A DNA stretch of 64,000 nt, taken from Mesorhizobium liriopis. GTDB taxonomy: Bacteria; Pseudomonadota; Alphaproteobacteria; Rhizobiales; Rhizobiaceae. Below the pieces are notes generated by a model, which worked only from the letters and a program-made list of their open reading frames with translations, was not told the DNA's origin and made no database searches. Each line of letters opens with the position of its first letter. Within the stretch, counting starts at the first letter, position 1. A program made the translations under genes and the position numbers. The DNA is taken from NCBI RefSeq assembly GCF_024053505.1, contig NZ_JAMXQS010000004.1, positions 248,001 to 312,000 on the forward strand, given 5' to 3'. Below, one piece after another: positions 1 to 9,430 of the stretch.

Positions 1-113
1 AGAAGCTTGGTGTCGGCCATGGCGAAGCCGAGTGTGCCCAACTGCACGGAACCGGCGATGAGGCCGGCAAGAAATGTTTTGCCCAGGTGTCGCTTTGTGA
101 TTGAGGAAGCCAT
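1..113 (-). CDS. Secreted protein of unknown function, 5' end only
   Basis: Only the first 37 codons are in the window; the gene runs off the left edge. The ATG at 111-113 (read leftward) follows AGGAGA five bases upstream. The translated start has Lys/Arg residues, then a hydrophobic stretch, then an Ala-Met-Ala at residues 31-33 that fits a signal peptidase I site, so the product is probably exported. Nothing visible identifies the family. The gene is on the same strand as pbpC, 149 bases beyond the pbpC stop. Confidence 0.6.
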   Translation of the reverse strand, partial: MASSITKRHLGKTFLAGLIAGSVQLGTLGFAMADTKL

Positions 114-262
114 CGTACTCTCCTTGGTCGATGAGCCAGAATAAGCGGGAGGTCGCGCAACAGACGCCATCGTGAATTGCGTTCTACAGAGGTGTAGCGC
201 CAATGCATTCCATTTAGCGGCTGTTTCAAGAAATCAATTTGCGCGGTGCAAGTTTTCGCCCC

Positions 263-2341
263 TCACTCGACGAAGACCTTGACACTTGCCGCGCGGCCGG
301 CGGCATCGACGACGGTCAAAGTGGCGAAGCCCGTGCCATCGGGCGCCCAGGTGGCGGTGCGTCGACGGGCAGTTTCACCGAAGGGCTGGCCATTCGCGAG
401 CCAACGGAACGGGGCCCTGCCGCCTTGCAGCTTGAGAACGAGTGGCGGGCCATCGCCGCCAGCCTCCACATGCGTGCCTTCGGGTGGAAAGACGATGCGC
501 GGAGCAGGTTCGGTTCGGGCGACGGACACGAGACCGTTGTCGTCGGCATCGAAGCGCTGGAGCGTGACGGGCAGTTCGTTGCGCGCCGGTCGGAATGCGC
601 CGGAGGGCGGGCGGGGAAGGGCGATGGCGGGCAGGCCGGATTTGGCGAAGGCCTCGAACAGGATTGGCGCGGCGGACTCGTAGCCGGACAGGCCCGGCAC
701 CGCGCTGCCATCGGGGCGGCCGACCCAGACGCCCAGCACATATCGACCGTCGAAGCCGACGGACCAGGCATCGCGGTAGCCGTAGGAGGTGCCGGTCTTG
801 TAAGCGAGGCCGCGTGGGGCCGCGCCTTTGGGCGGGGTGACGCCGGACAGAATGTCGGCAATCTGCCATGCTGCGCGCTCATCCAACACGTCGGCGCTGG
901 CGAGGGGAACGGGCAGCTCGCGCTCGGAGCCGTCATGCAGCGCTTTGGCGGGGCCACCATTGGACAGGCCGGTGTAAAGCTGCACGAGATCGCGCAAGGT
1001 GATCCCGACGCCGCCGAGGCCGATCGCAAGGCCGGGGGCTTCATCGGGCGGCAGGCGCAATGTGACGCCGGCCTGGGCGAAGCGGGCCATCAGGCGGGCG
1101 GGGCCGACCGTGTCGAGGAGGCGAATGGCGGGAACGTTGAGCGAAAGCTGCAAGGCCTGGCGCACGCTGACATCGCCCTGATAGCCCATGTCGAAATTGC
1201 GCGGACGATAGCCGTGAAAGTCAGAGGGGCGATCCTCGACCAGCGTTTCCTGCGCGACCAGACCCTGCTCGAAGGCGAGGCCGTAGATGAAGGGCTTCAG
1301 CGTCGAGCCGGGAGAGCGGACGGCGCGTGTCATGTCGATGGCGCCCGAACGGGAATGGTCGAAGAAATCGGCCGAGCCGACGGAGCCGAGAATGTCGCCG
1401 GTGCGGGCATCGGCCAGCAGCAGGGCAACGGACAGGCGGTCGCCGAGCTTGCGGGCGCTGTCGCGCGCGACCGCCTCGAGCGCGGCCTGCACCGAACGGC
1501 GGAGGGTCACTGTGTAGGGCGCGGGCGTGTTGCGAAGGGCGGCTTCGGTTACATGGGGGGCGAATGAAGGCAGCGCGAGGCGACGCGTGGGGATAGGCTC
1601 GGCCGATGCGCGGGCGGCCTCGTCTTCGCCCAGCTGCCCATCTTCGACCATGCGCTGGAGCACGCGGTCGCGGGCGGCCCTGGCGTTGTCGGTGAAGCGG
1701 TCCGGGCGGCGCTTCTCGGGAAGTTGTGGCAGGGCAACGAGGAGGGCGGATTCGCTCAGAGAAAGGCGCTTGGGCTCCTTGCCGAACCAGGCGAGCGAGG
1801 CCGCGCGGACGCCCTCGAGGTTACCACCGTAGGGTGCGAGCGTAAGATAGCGCTGGAGGATTTCCCTCTTGCTCAGGCGCTCCTCGATCTGGATCGCGCG
1901 GAAGATCTGCTTGGCCTTGGCTGAGAGGGAGCGGTTTTGGCGCGGCTCGATCAGGCGGGCAAGCTGCATGGAAAGCGTCGAGCCGCCCGAGACGATCCGG
2001 CCGTGCACAACGAGCTGTCCGGCCGCGCGCAGAAGCGCTTGAAGGTCAACACCCTTGTGCTCGTAGAAGCGCTTGTCCTCGTAGGCGATCAGCATGGAGA
2101 CGAAGTTCTGATCGACCTGGGCCTCGCTGGTGGGAAGCCGCCAGCGTCCATCGGGCGTGGCGAAGGCACGGAGAAGGGCGCCGTCGCGGTCGGCGACCTC
2201 CGCCGAAACGGTCAGCGTTTCGGGCAAAGGTGGCGGGTAGGCCTGATCGGCCAGGCGGAAGCCCGCCAAGCCAGTGATGCTCAGGCCCACCGCGGCGAGC
2301 GCGGTCAGCGAAGCGAGGCGGAGAGGCCGCGACAGCCGCAT
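263..2341 (-). CDS. pbpC: Penicillin-binding protein 1C (glycosyltransferase/transpeptidase)
   Basis: The product (692 aa) is a class A penicillin-binding protein of the PBP1C type, which polymerises glycan strands and may cross-link them in the periplasm. Residues 10-30 form a membrane anchor. A GT51 domain follows, with the catalytic Glu in the EDKRF motif at residue 88 and GGSTLSMQLARL near 119-130. The transpeptidase domain has SxxK at 346-349, SLN at 400-402 and KTG at 515-517, and the C-terminal 100 residues match the beta-sandwich tail of PBP1C. I chose the ATG at 2341, 11 bases after the alpha-2-macroglobulin stop and behind a GGAGTAAGG ribosome site; a longer reading to 2482 would overlap the upstream gene and lacks PBP-like sequence. 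The macroglobulin-pbpC pair is a well-known gene couple. Confidence 0.95.
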   Translation of the reverse strand: MRLSRPLRLASLTALAAVGLSITGLAGFRLADQAYPPPLPETLTVSAEVADRDGALLRAFATPDGRWRLPTSEAQVDQNFVSMLIAYEDKRFYEHKGVDLQALLRAAGQLVVHGRIVSGGSTLSMQLARLIEPRQNRSLSAKAKQIFRAIQIEERLSKREILQRYLTLAPYGGNLEGVRAASLAWFGKEPKRLSLSESALLVALPQLPEKRRPDRFTDNARAARDRVLQRMVEDGQLGEDEAARASAEPIPTRRLALPSFAPHVTEAALRNTPAPYTVTLRRSVQAALEAVARDSARKLGDRLSVALLLADARTGDILGSVGSADFFDHSRSGAIDMTRAVRSPGSTLKPFIYGLAFEQGLVAQETLVEDRPSDFHGYRPRNFDMGYQGDVSVRQALQLSLNVPAIRLLDTVGPARLMARFAQAGVTLRLPPDEAPGLAIGLGGVGITLRDLVQLYTGLSNGGPAKALHDGSERELPVPLASADVLDERAAWQIADILSGVTPPKGAAPRGLAYKTGTSYGYRDAWSVGFDGRYVLGVWVGRPDGSAVPGLSGYESAAPILFEAFAKSGLPAIALPRPPSGAFRPARNELPVTLQRFDADDNGLVSVARTEPAPRIVFPPEGTHVEAGGDGPPLVLKLQGGRAPFRWLANGQPFGETARRRTATWAPDGTGFATLTVVDAAGRAASVKVFVE

Positions 2342-2352
2342 GGCCGTGTGCC

Positions 2353-5300
2353 TTACTCCACCTTCATCATGCCAGCCGCCGTGCGCGCCGAGAATTGCGG
2401 GCGGTACATGTCCTCGACCTGCGCTGCCGGATAGGCATAGGTGCCGGGCGTCACGGCGCGGACCACATAGGCCAGCGTCCATTCGCGGTCGCTGCCCGCG
2501 TCGCGATTGAAGGCCGCCACAAAACGGTCGTCGCGAAATTCGAGATGCGCGGCTTCTGTTTCAGGCAGCCACTCGAAGCTCGACAGGCTGGCGCTGTTGA
2601 CCAGACCGGGATTATCGATCTCGAAGCCGGCGGGCAAAAGGTCCGTGACCAAGACGCGGGATGGCCAATCGTTGAGCTGTTGCATGCGCAGGACGACCAC
2701 GAAGCGGTCGTTCTGCTTGGCCTCGGTGACATTGGCTTCTGTTCCGTCGAGGCGGTAGGTGGTGCGCTCGATCGTGAAGCCGTCGCCGCCTGCGGGCAAA
2801 GCTTGCGCGGGTGCGGCGACGGCGGTCACCACCGCCTGCGCGGGCAAGCTGCTCTTGTTGATGACAACCAGCGGTTCGGCGTCGATCTGGCTACCCTCGC
2901 GCCGCTCGTTGAGCGCGCCGGTGCGGGTTTCGCCGTTTACGTCGAGCGTGATCTCGGCATCCTGGGCTTTCAGCGCGCGGCCGGCAAGGAGCATCCACGC
3001 TTGTTCCTGCGTGCTGGTGGTGCGCTTGGCCTTCGCTTCCTTGCCGACCATCGAAACCAGTTCCGGCACCACAGGCGGTGCGGGCTTGCTTTCGGCCGCG
3101 AGTGCGAGGATGCCGGCCTCGTCGCGGAGGCGGGAGCCGTAGTCGTCGCGCAGGAAATCGGCTTCCGTCTGACTCTTGGCGAGCGTCACCGCGGCTTGAA
3201 AGGCCTGTTCGGAACGGGCGCGGTCGCCGTAGAGCGCCAGGCTCGCCGCGAGGTGGGCGATGGCCATCGGCGAGCGGAACGCTTCGAGCTGGGTGTCGGA
3301 GTAGTAGCGCAGATCGCCGATCGAGGCCTTCTTGTTGCGCGCGAGCACATAGAAAGCATAGGCGATGGCGCTGCCGCGCGACTCCAGATCGAGGTCGTAG
3401 CTGGTTGCGTTCTGCAGGTTGTTGAGCGCCTGCACCAGCGCCTCGGGCGGCACGCGATAGCCTTCCTCGCGGGCGCGGGACAGGAAATCGGTGACGTAGG
3501 AATCGAGCCACAGATCGCCTGAGGCCGGACCCCAGAGGCCGAACGAGCCGGACGAGGCCTGATAGCCGAGCACGCGGTCCACGGCATCCTGAATGCGTTC
3601 CTTGAGTGCCGGGTCCTTTTCGAGGCCGGCGGCGCCGGACAGCGCGTTGACGTAGAGCAGCGGCAGTGCGCGGCTCGTGGTCTGCTCAGCGCAGCCGTAA
3701 GGGTAGCGGTCGAGGCTCAAAAGCAGCGAGGGCACGTCGAAATTGGCATCGCGCGTGACGCCGAGGCTGATCGAGGCACCGTCGAGATCGCTGTCGGCCA
3801 AAAGCCCTCGGTCGAGCCGCAAACTGCCGCCATTGGGTTTCAGGCTCACGATTCTGCGCGTGGTGATCGGCAGAGAAGCTGGGCGGACGGGCAGGTTCAG
3901 CACCTGCTCCACTTCGACGCCGCTGGCACTGGCGAGGCGGACGGTGAGGGTGCCGGTGCCAGATTCCATGGCGGTCAGCGGGATCGTCAGGCTCTGGCGC
4001 TTGTTGGGTTCGAGGTTGACGCTTTGCGGAAGTTCGGCGTCGTCGGCCACGACGGCACCTTCGGCTTCGAGTGCAAAGGACCAGTCGCCGGCGGGTGCAT
4101 CGGTGCTGGTCAGGTCGAGCCGCATGGTGGCGCGGTCGCCGGGGGCGAGGAAGCGGGGCAGGCCGGCGGTCAGCACGACGGGATCGCGCACGATCACATC
4201 GGTCTGCGCGTGGCCGAGGCTGGTCCTGGTCCAGGCCACGGCCATCAGCCGCACGGTGCCGTTGAACTGCGGGATATCGAAGCCGACGGTCGCTTCGCCG
4301 TTCGCGTCCAGCTTCACGATGCCGGAATAGAAGGCGACGAGCTTTTCCGTGGGCGGCTTGCCTTGCGCGGTCATGCCGCCGCCGTCGCCGCCGGTGCGCA
4401 GGCGACCGGTGACACCGAGCGAACCGTCGATCAGGCGTCCATAGAGATCGCGCAGTTCGATGCCGAGCTTGCGCTGGCCGTAGAACCAGCTTTCCGGGTT
4501 CGGCGCTTCGTAGCGCGTCAGGTTGAGGATGCCGACATCGACGGCGGCGAGCGTCACATAGGCTTCCTCGCCATTCTTCGCGCCTTCGACCTTGATCGGC
4601 ACGCTGAGCGTCTGGCGTGGCTCCATTTTGGGTTCGGGATTGAGCGAGACCTTCAAGGTGCGATCGGCGGGATCGACGCCGAGCCATTTCACGCCGATGG
4701 CACGCGCAGGCATGCGACTGGCTTCCGCGTCGCCCGGACGGAAAAGCGTGGCGGTGACGTAGGCACCCGCGCCCCAATCAGCTGAAACGGGGATATCGAC
4801 CGTGCCGCCGCCCGCAGGGATCGTCGCCGTGTGGACGGCGAGGAGCTTATCGGCGCCGACGGCAACCAGAAGCTCGCCCGCGAAGCGCGGAGACACCTGC
4901 AGCCTGGCGGTTTCGCCCGCCTTGTAGCTCGGCTTGTCGAGCGCGATTTCGAGGCCATCCGGCGTTTCGGTCGAGGTCTGGGCCACGTACCAGCCCGCGT
5001 CGAACTCGACCGAGGTCGCGGGCCCGGACGGATCGTCGGTCTCGATTTCCAGCCGGTAGCGGCCCCAATCGATGGGGAGCTTGAGTTGCGCAGGTTGGTC
5101 GGCGGCGACGTCCAGTGTGCCGTCCGACACGGCGCTGGTGGTCGTCACCGGCTCATATGACCAGGAATTGTTGGCGCGATACCACTGATAGTTCCGCTCG
5201 ACCTTCACCAGCGACCAGCGGAGGCCTTGGGCCGCCACGCTTTGGCCTGTAGGGGAGGCAGTCAGCACATTGAACGTGGCGGTGCCGCCCTGGGGAACGG

Positions 5301-7818
5301 AATCGCCTGCGAAATTCGGCTTGATGCCGATCATGGTGGTTTCGGGCAGCACGCCGATGTCGAGATTGCGCTCGACGGCGCGGCCGCCGGTTTCGCGCAT
5401 GCGGATGGCGACGGCCGCCTTCACGAGGCGCGTGGTGGAAGGCACCTCATCGACCGAAAGCGGGAAGCTGGCTTTGCCTTCTTCGTCGGCTGCGGGCAGG
5501 TCGGAGAGATCGAGGCGCGTGGCTTCGCCTGGCTCCTCGTCGGCCAGACCGAACTGGTAGCCGGGAAAGCGCGCCCAGTCGCGCACAGTGCTGAGCGTCA
5601 CATCGCCTTCGAGTTCGAGGCCCGCAGCGGGTGCCCCGTAAAGATAGCGGCCATCGACCGAAACGTTGACCGGGTCGCGGAGCGCGGTTTCGATGCGGTC
5701 GGCCTTGAGGTCGAATTCGATGCGGTCGGGCACGAAGTCTTCGACCAGGAAATTGCTGCTGGCGAGGGCGGGCTGTTTGGGGTCGGTGTAGAGGCTGACC
5801 GACCACGTGCCGTGCATGGCGTTGTTCTGGAGCGGCAGTTCGACGGCGTGGCCGCCTTCCGCCTTGCCATCGGAGGAAACGCGTCGGTCCTCGACCCCGT
5901 CGGGGCGGCGGAAGATGAAGGTGAGGGGCAGATCGTCGGCGGCAACCGACGCCGTGTCGCGGGCGAGTGCGGAGGCATGGACGGTTTCACCCGCGCGATA
6001 AATGCCGCGTTCGGTCCAGGCATAGAGATCGAGCGCCTTGGGCGCTTCGCGGCCAGCGACGCCACGGTCGGACAGGTCGAAGCCGGCCTTGGTCATGTCG
6101 AGGAAGACGAAGTCGTCGTCCGCGCCCTTGGCCATCAGCACGGCGGGCACCATCCCGCCTTCGCCGCGCACGAGGCCGGGATTGAATGTGGCACGGCCCT
6201 GCGCATCGGTCTTGCCGGTGCCGAGCACTTCATTGTTGCGCGCGAGAAGCGTCAGCTCGACATCGGCGATGGGCTTGGCGGAGCCCAGCGAGCGGGCAAA
6301 GACGTTGAGACCGTCTTCCGCCGTGTAGGTGGAAAGGCCGATATCGGAAACCACGAGCCACTGTGTGGCCTTGCTTTCATAGGAGTCCGGCTTGTCTTCG
6401 AGAGGCCCCGCGACCATCACGTAAACGCCTGACTGGCGCTTGGGCAGCGCTTCATCAAGCGGGAAGGAGGTGGTCACGTCCTTGTTGGGTTCGGCCTTGA
6501 TCTCGATCCGGCCTTCCCAGACGGGCTGGCCGAGATCGCCGAGGCTGGAGACCTCATAGGTGTCGAGCTGGCGCAGGAACTGGTAGCCGGACAGAAGTTG
6601 TGCCAGCGAGCGGTCACCGATGCGGAAGAGCTGCACGCGTGCCGCGTCCATATTGACGGAAACCAGCGGCACGCCGCGACGCGCGGTGGCGGGCAGCACG
6701 AAACCGTCGCCGGTGAAGCGCACGGAGGGCGCGCGGTCTCGGACATAGACATTGAGCGCGACGGGCGCGATCAGCGTTTCGCCGATAGCAGCAGGCAGGC
6801 CAGCGCGGAAATTCACTTTGTAGTTTCGGCCATGCTCCAGCCCGCCGACGCAGACCTGCTTGTCTTTCGCCTCGATACTTTGCGGCGCGCGGCCATCGAC
6901 GGTGACGAATTGCGCATAATCGGTGCCGGCCTTGTTCAGCTCTTCCGAGAATTGCGCGCAGATTCGGGGAGAGGCGGTGTCGGCATCGACCGTGTGCTCG
7001 ACGATGCGGAAGCCCTTTCGAGCCTTCAGGTCCTCATATTCGGCGCGAGTATCGGCGGCATTGACGAGCGCGAGGCTGGCTTCATAGGCGTCGAGGGCGG
7101 GGCGGGACTGTTCGCGCCGGTCGAGCGCACGGGCCAATGTGTTGAGCGCTTCGGCGCGCGCTTCCGTTGTGCGCGACAGGCGGTAGGCTTCGAGGGCGGC
7201 TGAGGTGGCGGCGACCTGGGCGTCGGAGACTTCCTGCGAATTATCGGAGCTGAAAGCGAGATTGGCCTTGGCGTGGCCGAGCCAGAGTGCGCCGTCGTCC
7301 GGGGTAATCTGGAGCGCCGCGCCGAAATCGTCGCGGGCGGTACCTGCGTCGTTGTTGGCGAGGGCCGTATTGCCGGCCTCCGTCAGATCGGTCAGGCCAT
7401 TCTCGGTCTGATAGTCCGTTTCGAGCAGACTTTTACGATAGCGTTCGGTCTCATCCTTGACCGATTGCGGCACGAAGGAAAGTTCAGCGGGCGCGCCGAG
7501 GTCTTCACCGCCGGAAACCGCGACGACCTTGCCGGCGACCGCGCCGGGGAAGGGGTTGAGGTCGTGGAAGTCGGATTTGAGGAAGCACCACTTGGCCTTG
7601 CGATTATAGGTGAAGGCGCGGCACGCACTGTCGGCGAGGCAGATCGACTGGCACTGTTCCAGCGTCTTGTTCTGCTCGGAGCGCAGGTCGAAGCCGAAAT
7701 AATCGCCGTTCTCGGAGGTCTCGATCTTGCGCGCACTTTCCTGGGCGACGGCCGGAGCGAGCGAAAGGCCGATGGCCAAACCGGCCATGGCAAGCTTGCG
7801 AGCGAACGAACTGAGCAT
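2353..7818 (-). CDS. Alpha-2-macroglobulin family protein with N-terminal PAN domain
   Basis: The product (1821 aa) is a bacterial alpha-2-macroglobulin, thought to trap proteases in the periplasm and to protect the wall together with PBP1C. A signal peptide is visible, with likely cleavage after residue 25 (Ala-Val-Ala), and no lipobox Cys. Residues 40-84 carry four cysteines (56, 60, 66, 78) in a PAN/apple-like pattern. MG-type beta domains follow, including WTERGIYRAGETV, and the reactive thioester motif CAEQ lies at 1376-1379, so the bait-and-trap chemistry looks intact. The chosen ATG at 7818 has a strong GGAGGAGG site just upstream; an ATG at 7839 is less likely. Bacterial homologues are often about 1500-1900 aa. 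E. coli YfhM is the lipoprotein relative; this one is apparently not lipidated. Confidence 0.93.
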   Translation of the reverse strand: MLSSFARKLAMAGLAIGLSLAPAVAQESARKIETSENGDYFGFDLRSEQNKTLEQCQSICLADSACRAFTYNRKAKWCFLKSDFHDLNPFPGAVAGKVVAVSGGEDLGAPAELSFVPQSVKDETERYRKSLLETDYQTENGLTDLTEAGNTALANNDAGTARDDFGAALQITPDDGALWLGHAKANLAFSSDNSQEVSDAQVAATSAALEAYRLSRTTEARAEALNTLARALDRREQSRPALDAYEASLALVNAADTRAEYEDLKARKGFRIVEHTVDADTASPRICAQFSEELNKAGTDYAQFVTVDGRAPQSIEAKDKQVCVGGLEHGRNYKVNFRAGLPAAIGETLIAPVALNVYVRDRAPSVRFTGDGFVLPATARRGVPLVSVNMDAARVQLFRIGDRSLAQLLSGYQFLRQLDTYEVSSLGDLGQPVWEGRIEIKAEPNKDVTTSFPLDEALPKRQSGVYVMVAGPLEDKPDSYESKATQWLVVSDIGLSTYTAEDGLNVFARSLGSAKPIADVELTLLARNNEVLGTGKTDAQGRATFNPGLVRGEGGMVPAVLMAKGADDDFVFLDMTKAGFDLSDRGVAGREAPKALDLYAWTERGIYRAGETVHASALARDTASVAADDLPLTFIFRRPDGVEDRRVSSDGKAEGGHAVELPLQNNAMHGTWSVSLYTDPKQPALASSNFLVEDFVPDRIEFDLKADRIETALRDPVNVSVDGRYLYGAPAAGLELEGDVTLSTVRDWARFPGYQFGLADEEPGEATRLDLSDLPAADEEGKASFPLSVDEVPSTTRLVKAAVAIRMRETGGRAVERNLDIGVLPETTMIGIKPNFAGDSVPQGGTATFNVLTASPTGQSVAAQGLRWSLVKVERNYQWYRANNSWSYEPVTTTSAVSDGTLDVAADQPAQLKLPIDWGRYRLEIETDDPSGPATSVEFDAGWYVAQTSTETPDGLEIALDKPSYKAGETARLQVSPRFAGELLVAVGADKLLAVHTATIPAGGGTVDIPVSADWGAGAYVTATLFRPGDAEASRMPARAIGVKWLGVDPADRTLKVSLNPEPKMEPRQTLSVPIKVEGAKNGEEAYVTLAAVDVGILNLTRYEAPNPESWFYGQRKLGIELRDLYGRLIDGSLGVTGRLRTGGDGGGMTAQGKPPTEKLVAFYSGIVKLDANGEATVGFDIPQFNGTVRLMAVAWTRTSLGHAQTDVIVRDPVVLTAGLPRFLAPGDRATMRLDLTSTDAPAGDWSFALEAEGAVVADDAELPQSVNLEPNKRQSLTIPLTAMESGTGTLTVRLASASGVEVEQVLNLPVRPASLPITTRRIVSLKPNGGSLRLDRGLLADSDLDGASISLGVTRDANFDVPSLLLSLDRYPYGCAEQTTSRALPLLYVNALSGAAGLEKDPALKERIQDAVDRVLGYQASSGSFGLWGPASGDLWLDSYVTDFLSRAREEGYRVPPEALVQALNNLQNATSYDLDLESRGSAIAYAFYVLARNKKASIGDLRYYSDTQLEAFRSPMAIAHLAASLALYGDRARSEQAFQAAVTLAKSQTEADFLRDDYGSRLRDEAGILALAAESKPAPPVVPELVSMVGKEAKAKRTTSTQEQAWMLLAGRALKAQDAEITLDVNGETRTGALNERREGSQIDAEPLVVINKSSLPAQAVVTAVAAPAQALPAGGDGFTIERTTYRLDGTEANVTEAKQNDRFVVVLRMQQLNDWPSRVLVTDLLPAGFEIDNPGLVNSASLSSFEWLPETEAAHLEFRDDRFVAAFNRDAGSDREWTLAYVVRAVTPGTYAYPAAQVEDMYRPQFSARTAAGMMKVE

Positions 7819-8346
7819 GAGGCCTCCTCCTCCGGCCATCCCCTGCCGGTGTCACGACTCGCGGCGACTATGGCACCGAAAGCGCGCGATGCGATAGCGC
7901 CGCTTCCGTTTCGGCATGATGACGCCCGGTTCACTCCCGCTCATCAGTCGGAAAGGAAACGAGCGCTGCAAAACCGCAAGACACCAATCACTTTCATTTT
8001 CACGACATGGATGTCGCTCATGCGCCGTTTCGAGCGCTTCGCAGATTGCACATTCGATGTGGGAACAACGTCTTCCGCGCTTTGACAATAAAAACGGGAT
8101 GCGGAATGATGGCACAAAAGAAGAAGCAGATGGGGACATTGGATATGAAGACCTTCGGCAGTGGCAGCCTCCGCGCGGTGATTGGCGGCGAGCGTGGCTC
8201 GAATGATTGTTCGGCAACGGGAAGCCACGAGCATCAGGCTTGATGTGAACGCTTGAACGGGGCCGCGCGGGCCCGTTCGCTTCACAGCCGCCGCGAACCC
8301 TTCGCGGCGACAACCCCAACCCACCTGGCAGGGGACAACGGCCGCC
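7819..8346. other. Intergenic region, divergent promoters
   Basis: These 528 bases separate the leftward macroglobulin gene from the rightward ABC transporter operon. I see no convincing gene. A 46-codon frame at 8106-8243 starts with two Met codons but has no ribosome site and no recognisable product. A promoter-like pair occurs at 8082-8110, and a GC-rich inverted repeat (GGGCC...GGCCC) at about 8258-8274. No substrate-binding protein gene for the transporter is present here. Confidence 0.6.
8082..8110 (+). promoter_or_regulatory. Candidate sigma-70 promoter upstream of ABC operon
   Basis: A perfect TTGACA at 8082-8087 is followed, after 17 bases, by AATGAT (4 of 6 matches to TATAAT). It would start transcription near 8117 and give a leader of about 230 bases before the first permease. 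This is by motif only. Confidence 0.4.
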
Positions 8347-9384
8347 ATGCTCGCATTCATCTTCCGGCGCCTGAGCACCATGCTTCTGACCATGCTGTGC
8401 CTCACCTTGATCGTGTTCTACATGATCAATCTCGAGCCGAACCTGAAGAAGCTCGCCATCAGCCAGCTCGACATGCGCACGCCCGCCGAGCAACTCGAGA
8501 GCTGGCTGGAGAAGAACGGCTATCGGCAGAACTTCTTCGTGCGCTATGGCCAGTGGCTCGGCGTCGTGCAGAAGCAGCCGGCGATCGATCCTGCGACCGG
8601 CAATGCCGTTCCGCGCTTCCGCTACTGCAACGAACCGACCGAGCCACACTATGGCGGCATCCTGCAGGGCGACTTCGGCTGTTCCACCAAGTTCAAGGTG
8701 CCCGTTGCGCAAAAGCTTTTCCCGGCCCTCGGTTCGACCGGCATCCTGATGTTCTGGGTGATGGCGACCATGGTGCCGATCTCGCTTCTGATCGGCATCC
8801 TGGCCGGAATGCGCGAAGGCTCGCGGACGGATCGTACGCTGTCGGTGGCGTCCATCACGACCACGGCCACGCCCGAATATGTGTCGGGCGTGATCTTCAG
8901 CGTGATCTTCGCCTCCTGGCTCGGATGGCTGAACGGATCGGCGGCGTCGGCCACCAATCAGGGTATCACCTTCTACAATTTCACGCTGCCGGTGATGACC
9001 ATGGCGATCTACGGCATCGGCTATATCGCGCGCATGACGCGGGCCTCGATGGTCGAGGTGATGACGCAGCAATATATCCGCACCGCGCGCCTGAAAGGGC
9101 TGAGCTTCGGCTCGGTGGTGGTCAAACACGCTCTGCGCAACGCTCTGATCGCACCGTTCACGGTGATCATGCTGCAATTCCCATGGCTGCTGACGGGCGT
9201 CGTGATCGTCGAGACCATGTTCCGCTACCAAGGCTTCGGCTTCACGCTGGTGGAGGCCGCGGGCAACAACGATATCGACCTTCTCCTGGGCTGCAGCCTC
9301 GTCTCCGTCTTCGTCGTGCTCTTCACGCAGCTGATCTCGGATATCGGCTACGCCTACCTCAACCCGCGCATCAGGGTGCAGTGA
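8347..9384 (+). CDS. Peptide-type ABC transporter permease (DppB/OppB family)
   Basis: The product (345 aa) is an integral inner-membrane permease of the dipeptide/oligopeptide/nickel family. It has an N-terminal transmembrane helix, a periplasmic segment of about 90 residues, then five or more hydrophobic segments. The EAA-type contact loop is visible as KHALRNALIAPF near residues 258-270. The start has a GGGGA site about 12 bases upstream. It is the first gene of a three-gene unit with a second permease and a fused ATPase. The absence of a binding-protein gene beside it means the substrate cannot be inferred closely; the overall family suggests peptides or similar small molecules. Confidence 0.88.
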   Translation: MLAFIFRRLSTMLLTMLCLTLIVFYMINLEPNLKKLAISQLDMRTPAEQLESWLEKNGYRQNFFVRYGQWLGVVQKQPAIDPATGNAVPRFRYCNEPTEPHYGGILQGDFGCSTKFKVPVAQKLFPALGSTGILMFWVMATMVPISLLIGILAGMREGSRTDRTLSVASITTTATPEYVSGVIFSVIFASWLGWLNGSAASATNQGITFYNFTLPVMTMAIYGIGYIARMTRASMVEVMTQQYIRTARLKGLSFGSVVVKHALRNALIAPFTVIMLQFPWLLTGVVIVETMFRYQGFGFTLVEAAGNNDIDLLLGCSLVSVFVVLFTQLISDIGYAYLNPRIRVQ

Positions 9385-9430
9385 TGGATCGAACATACGC
9401 ACCGTCGAGCCAACGAGGGGAGGCGAGCTG

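Noticed and set aside
239-1567. Long open frame (442 codons) on the plus strand
   Set aside because: It is the antisense shadow of pbpC: Gly/Ala/Arg-rich, no family features, and pbpC has all its catalytic motifs on the other strand.
8106-8243. 46-codon frame starting Met-Met in the gap before the importer
   Set aside because: There is no ribosome site and the product is not recognisable; the likely transcript would start within or after its first codons.
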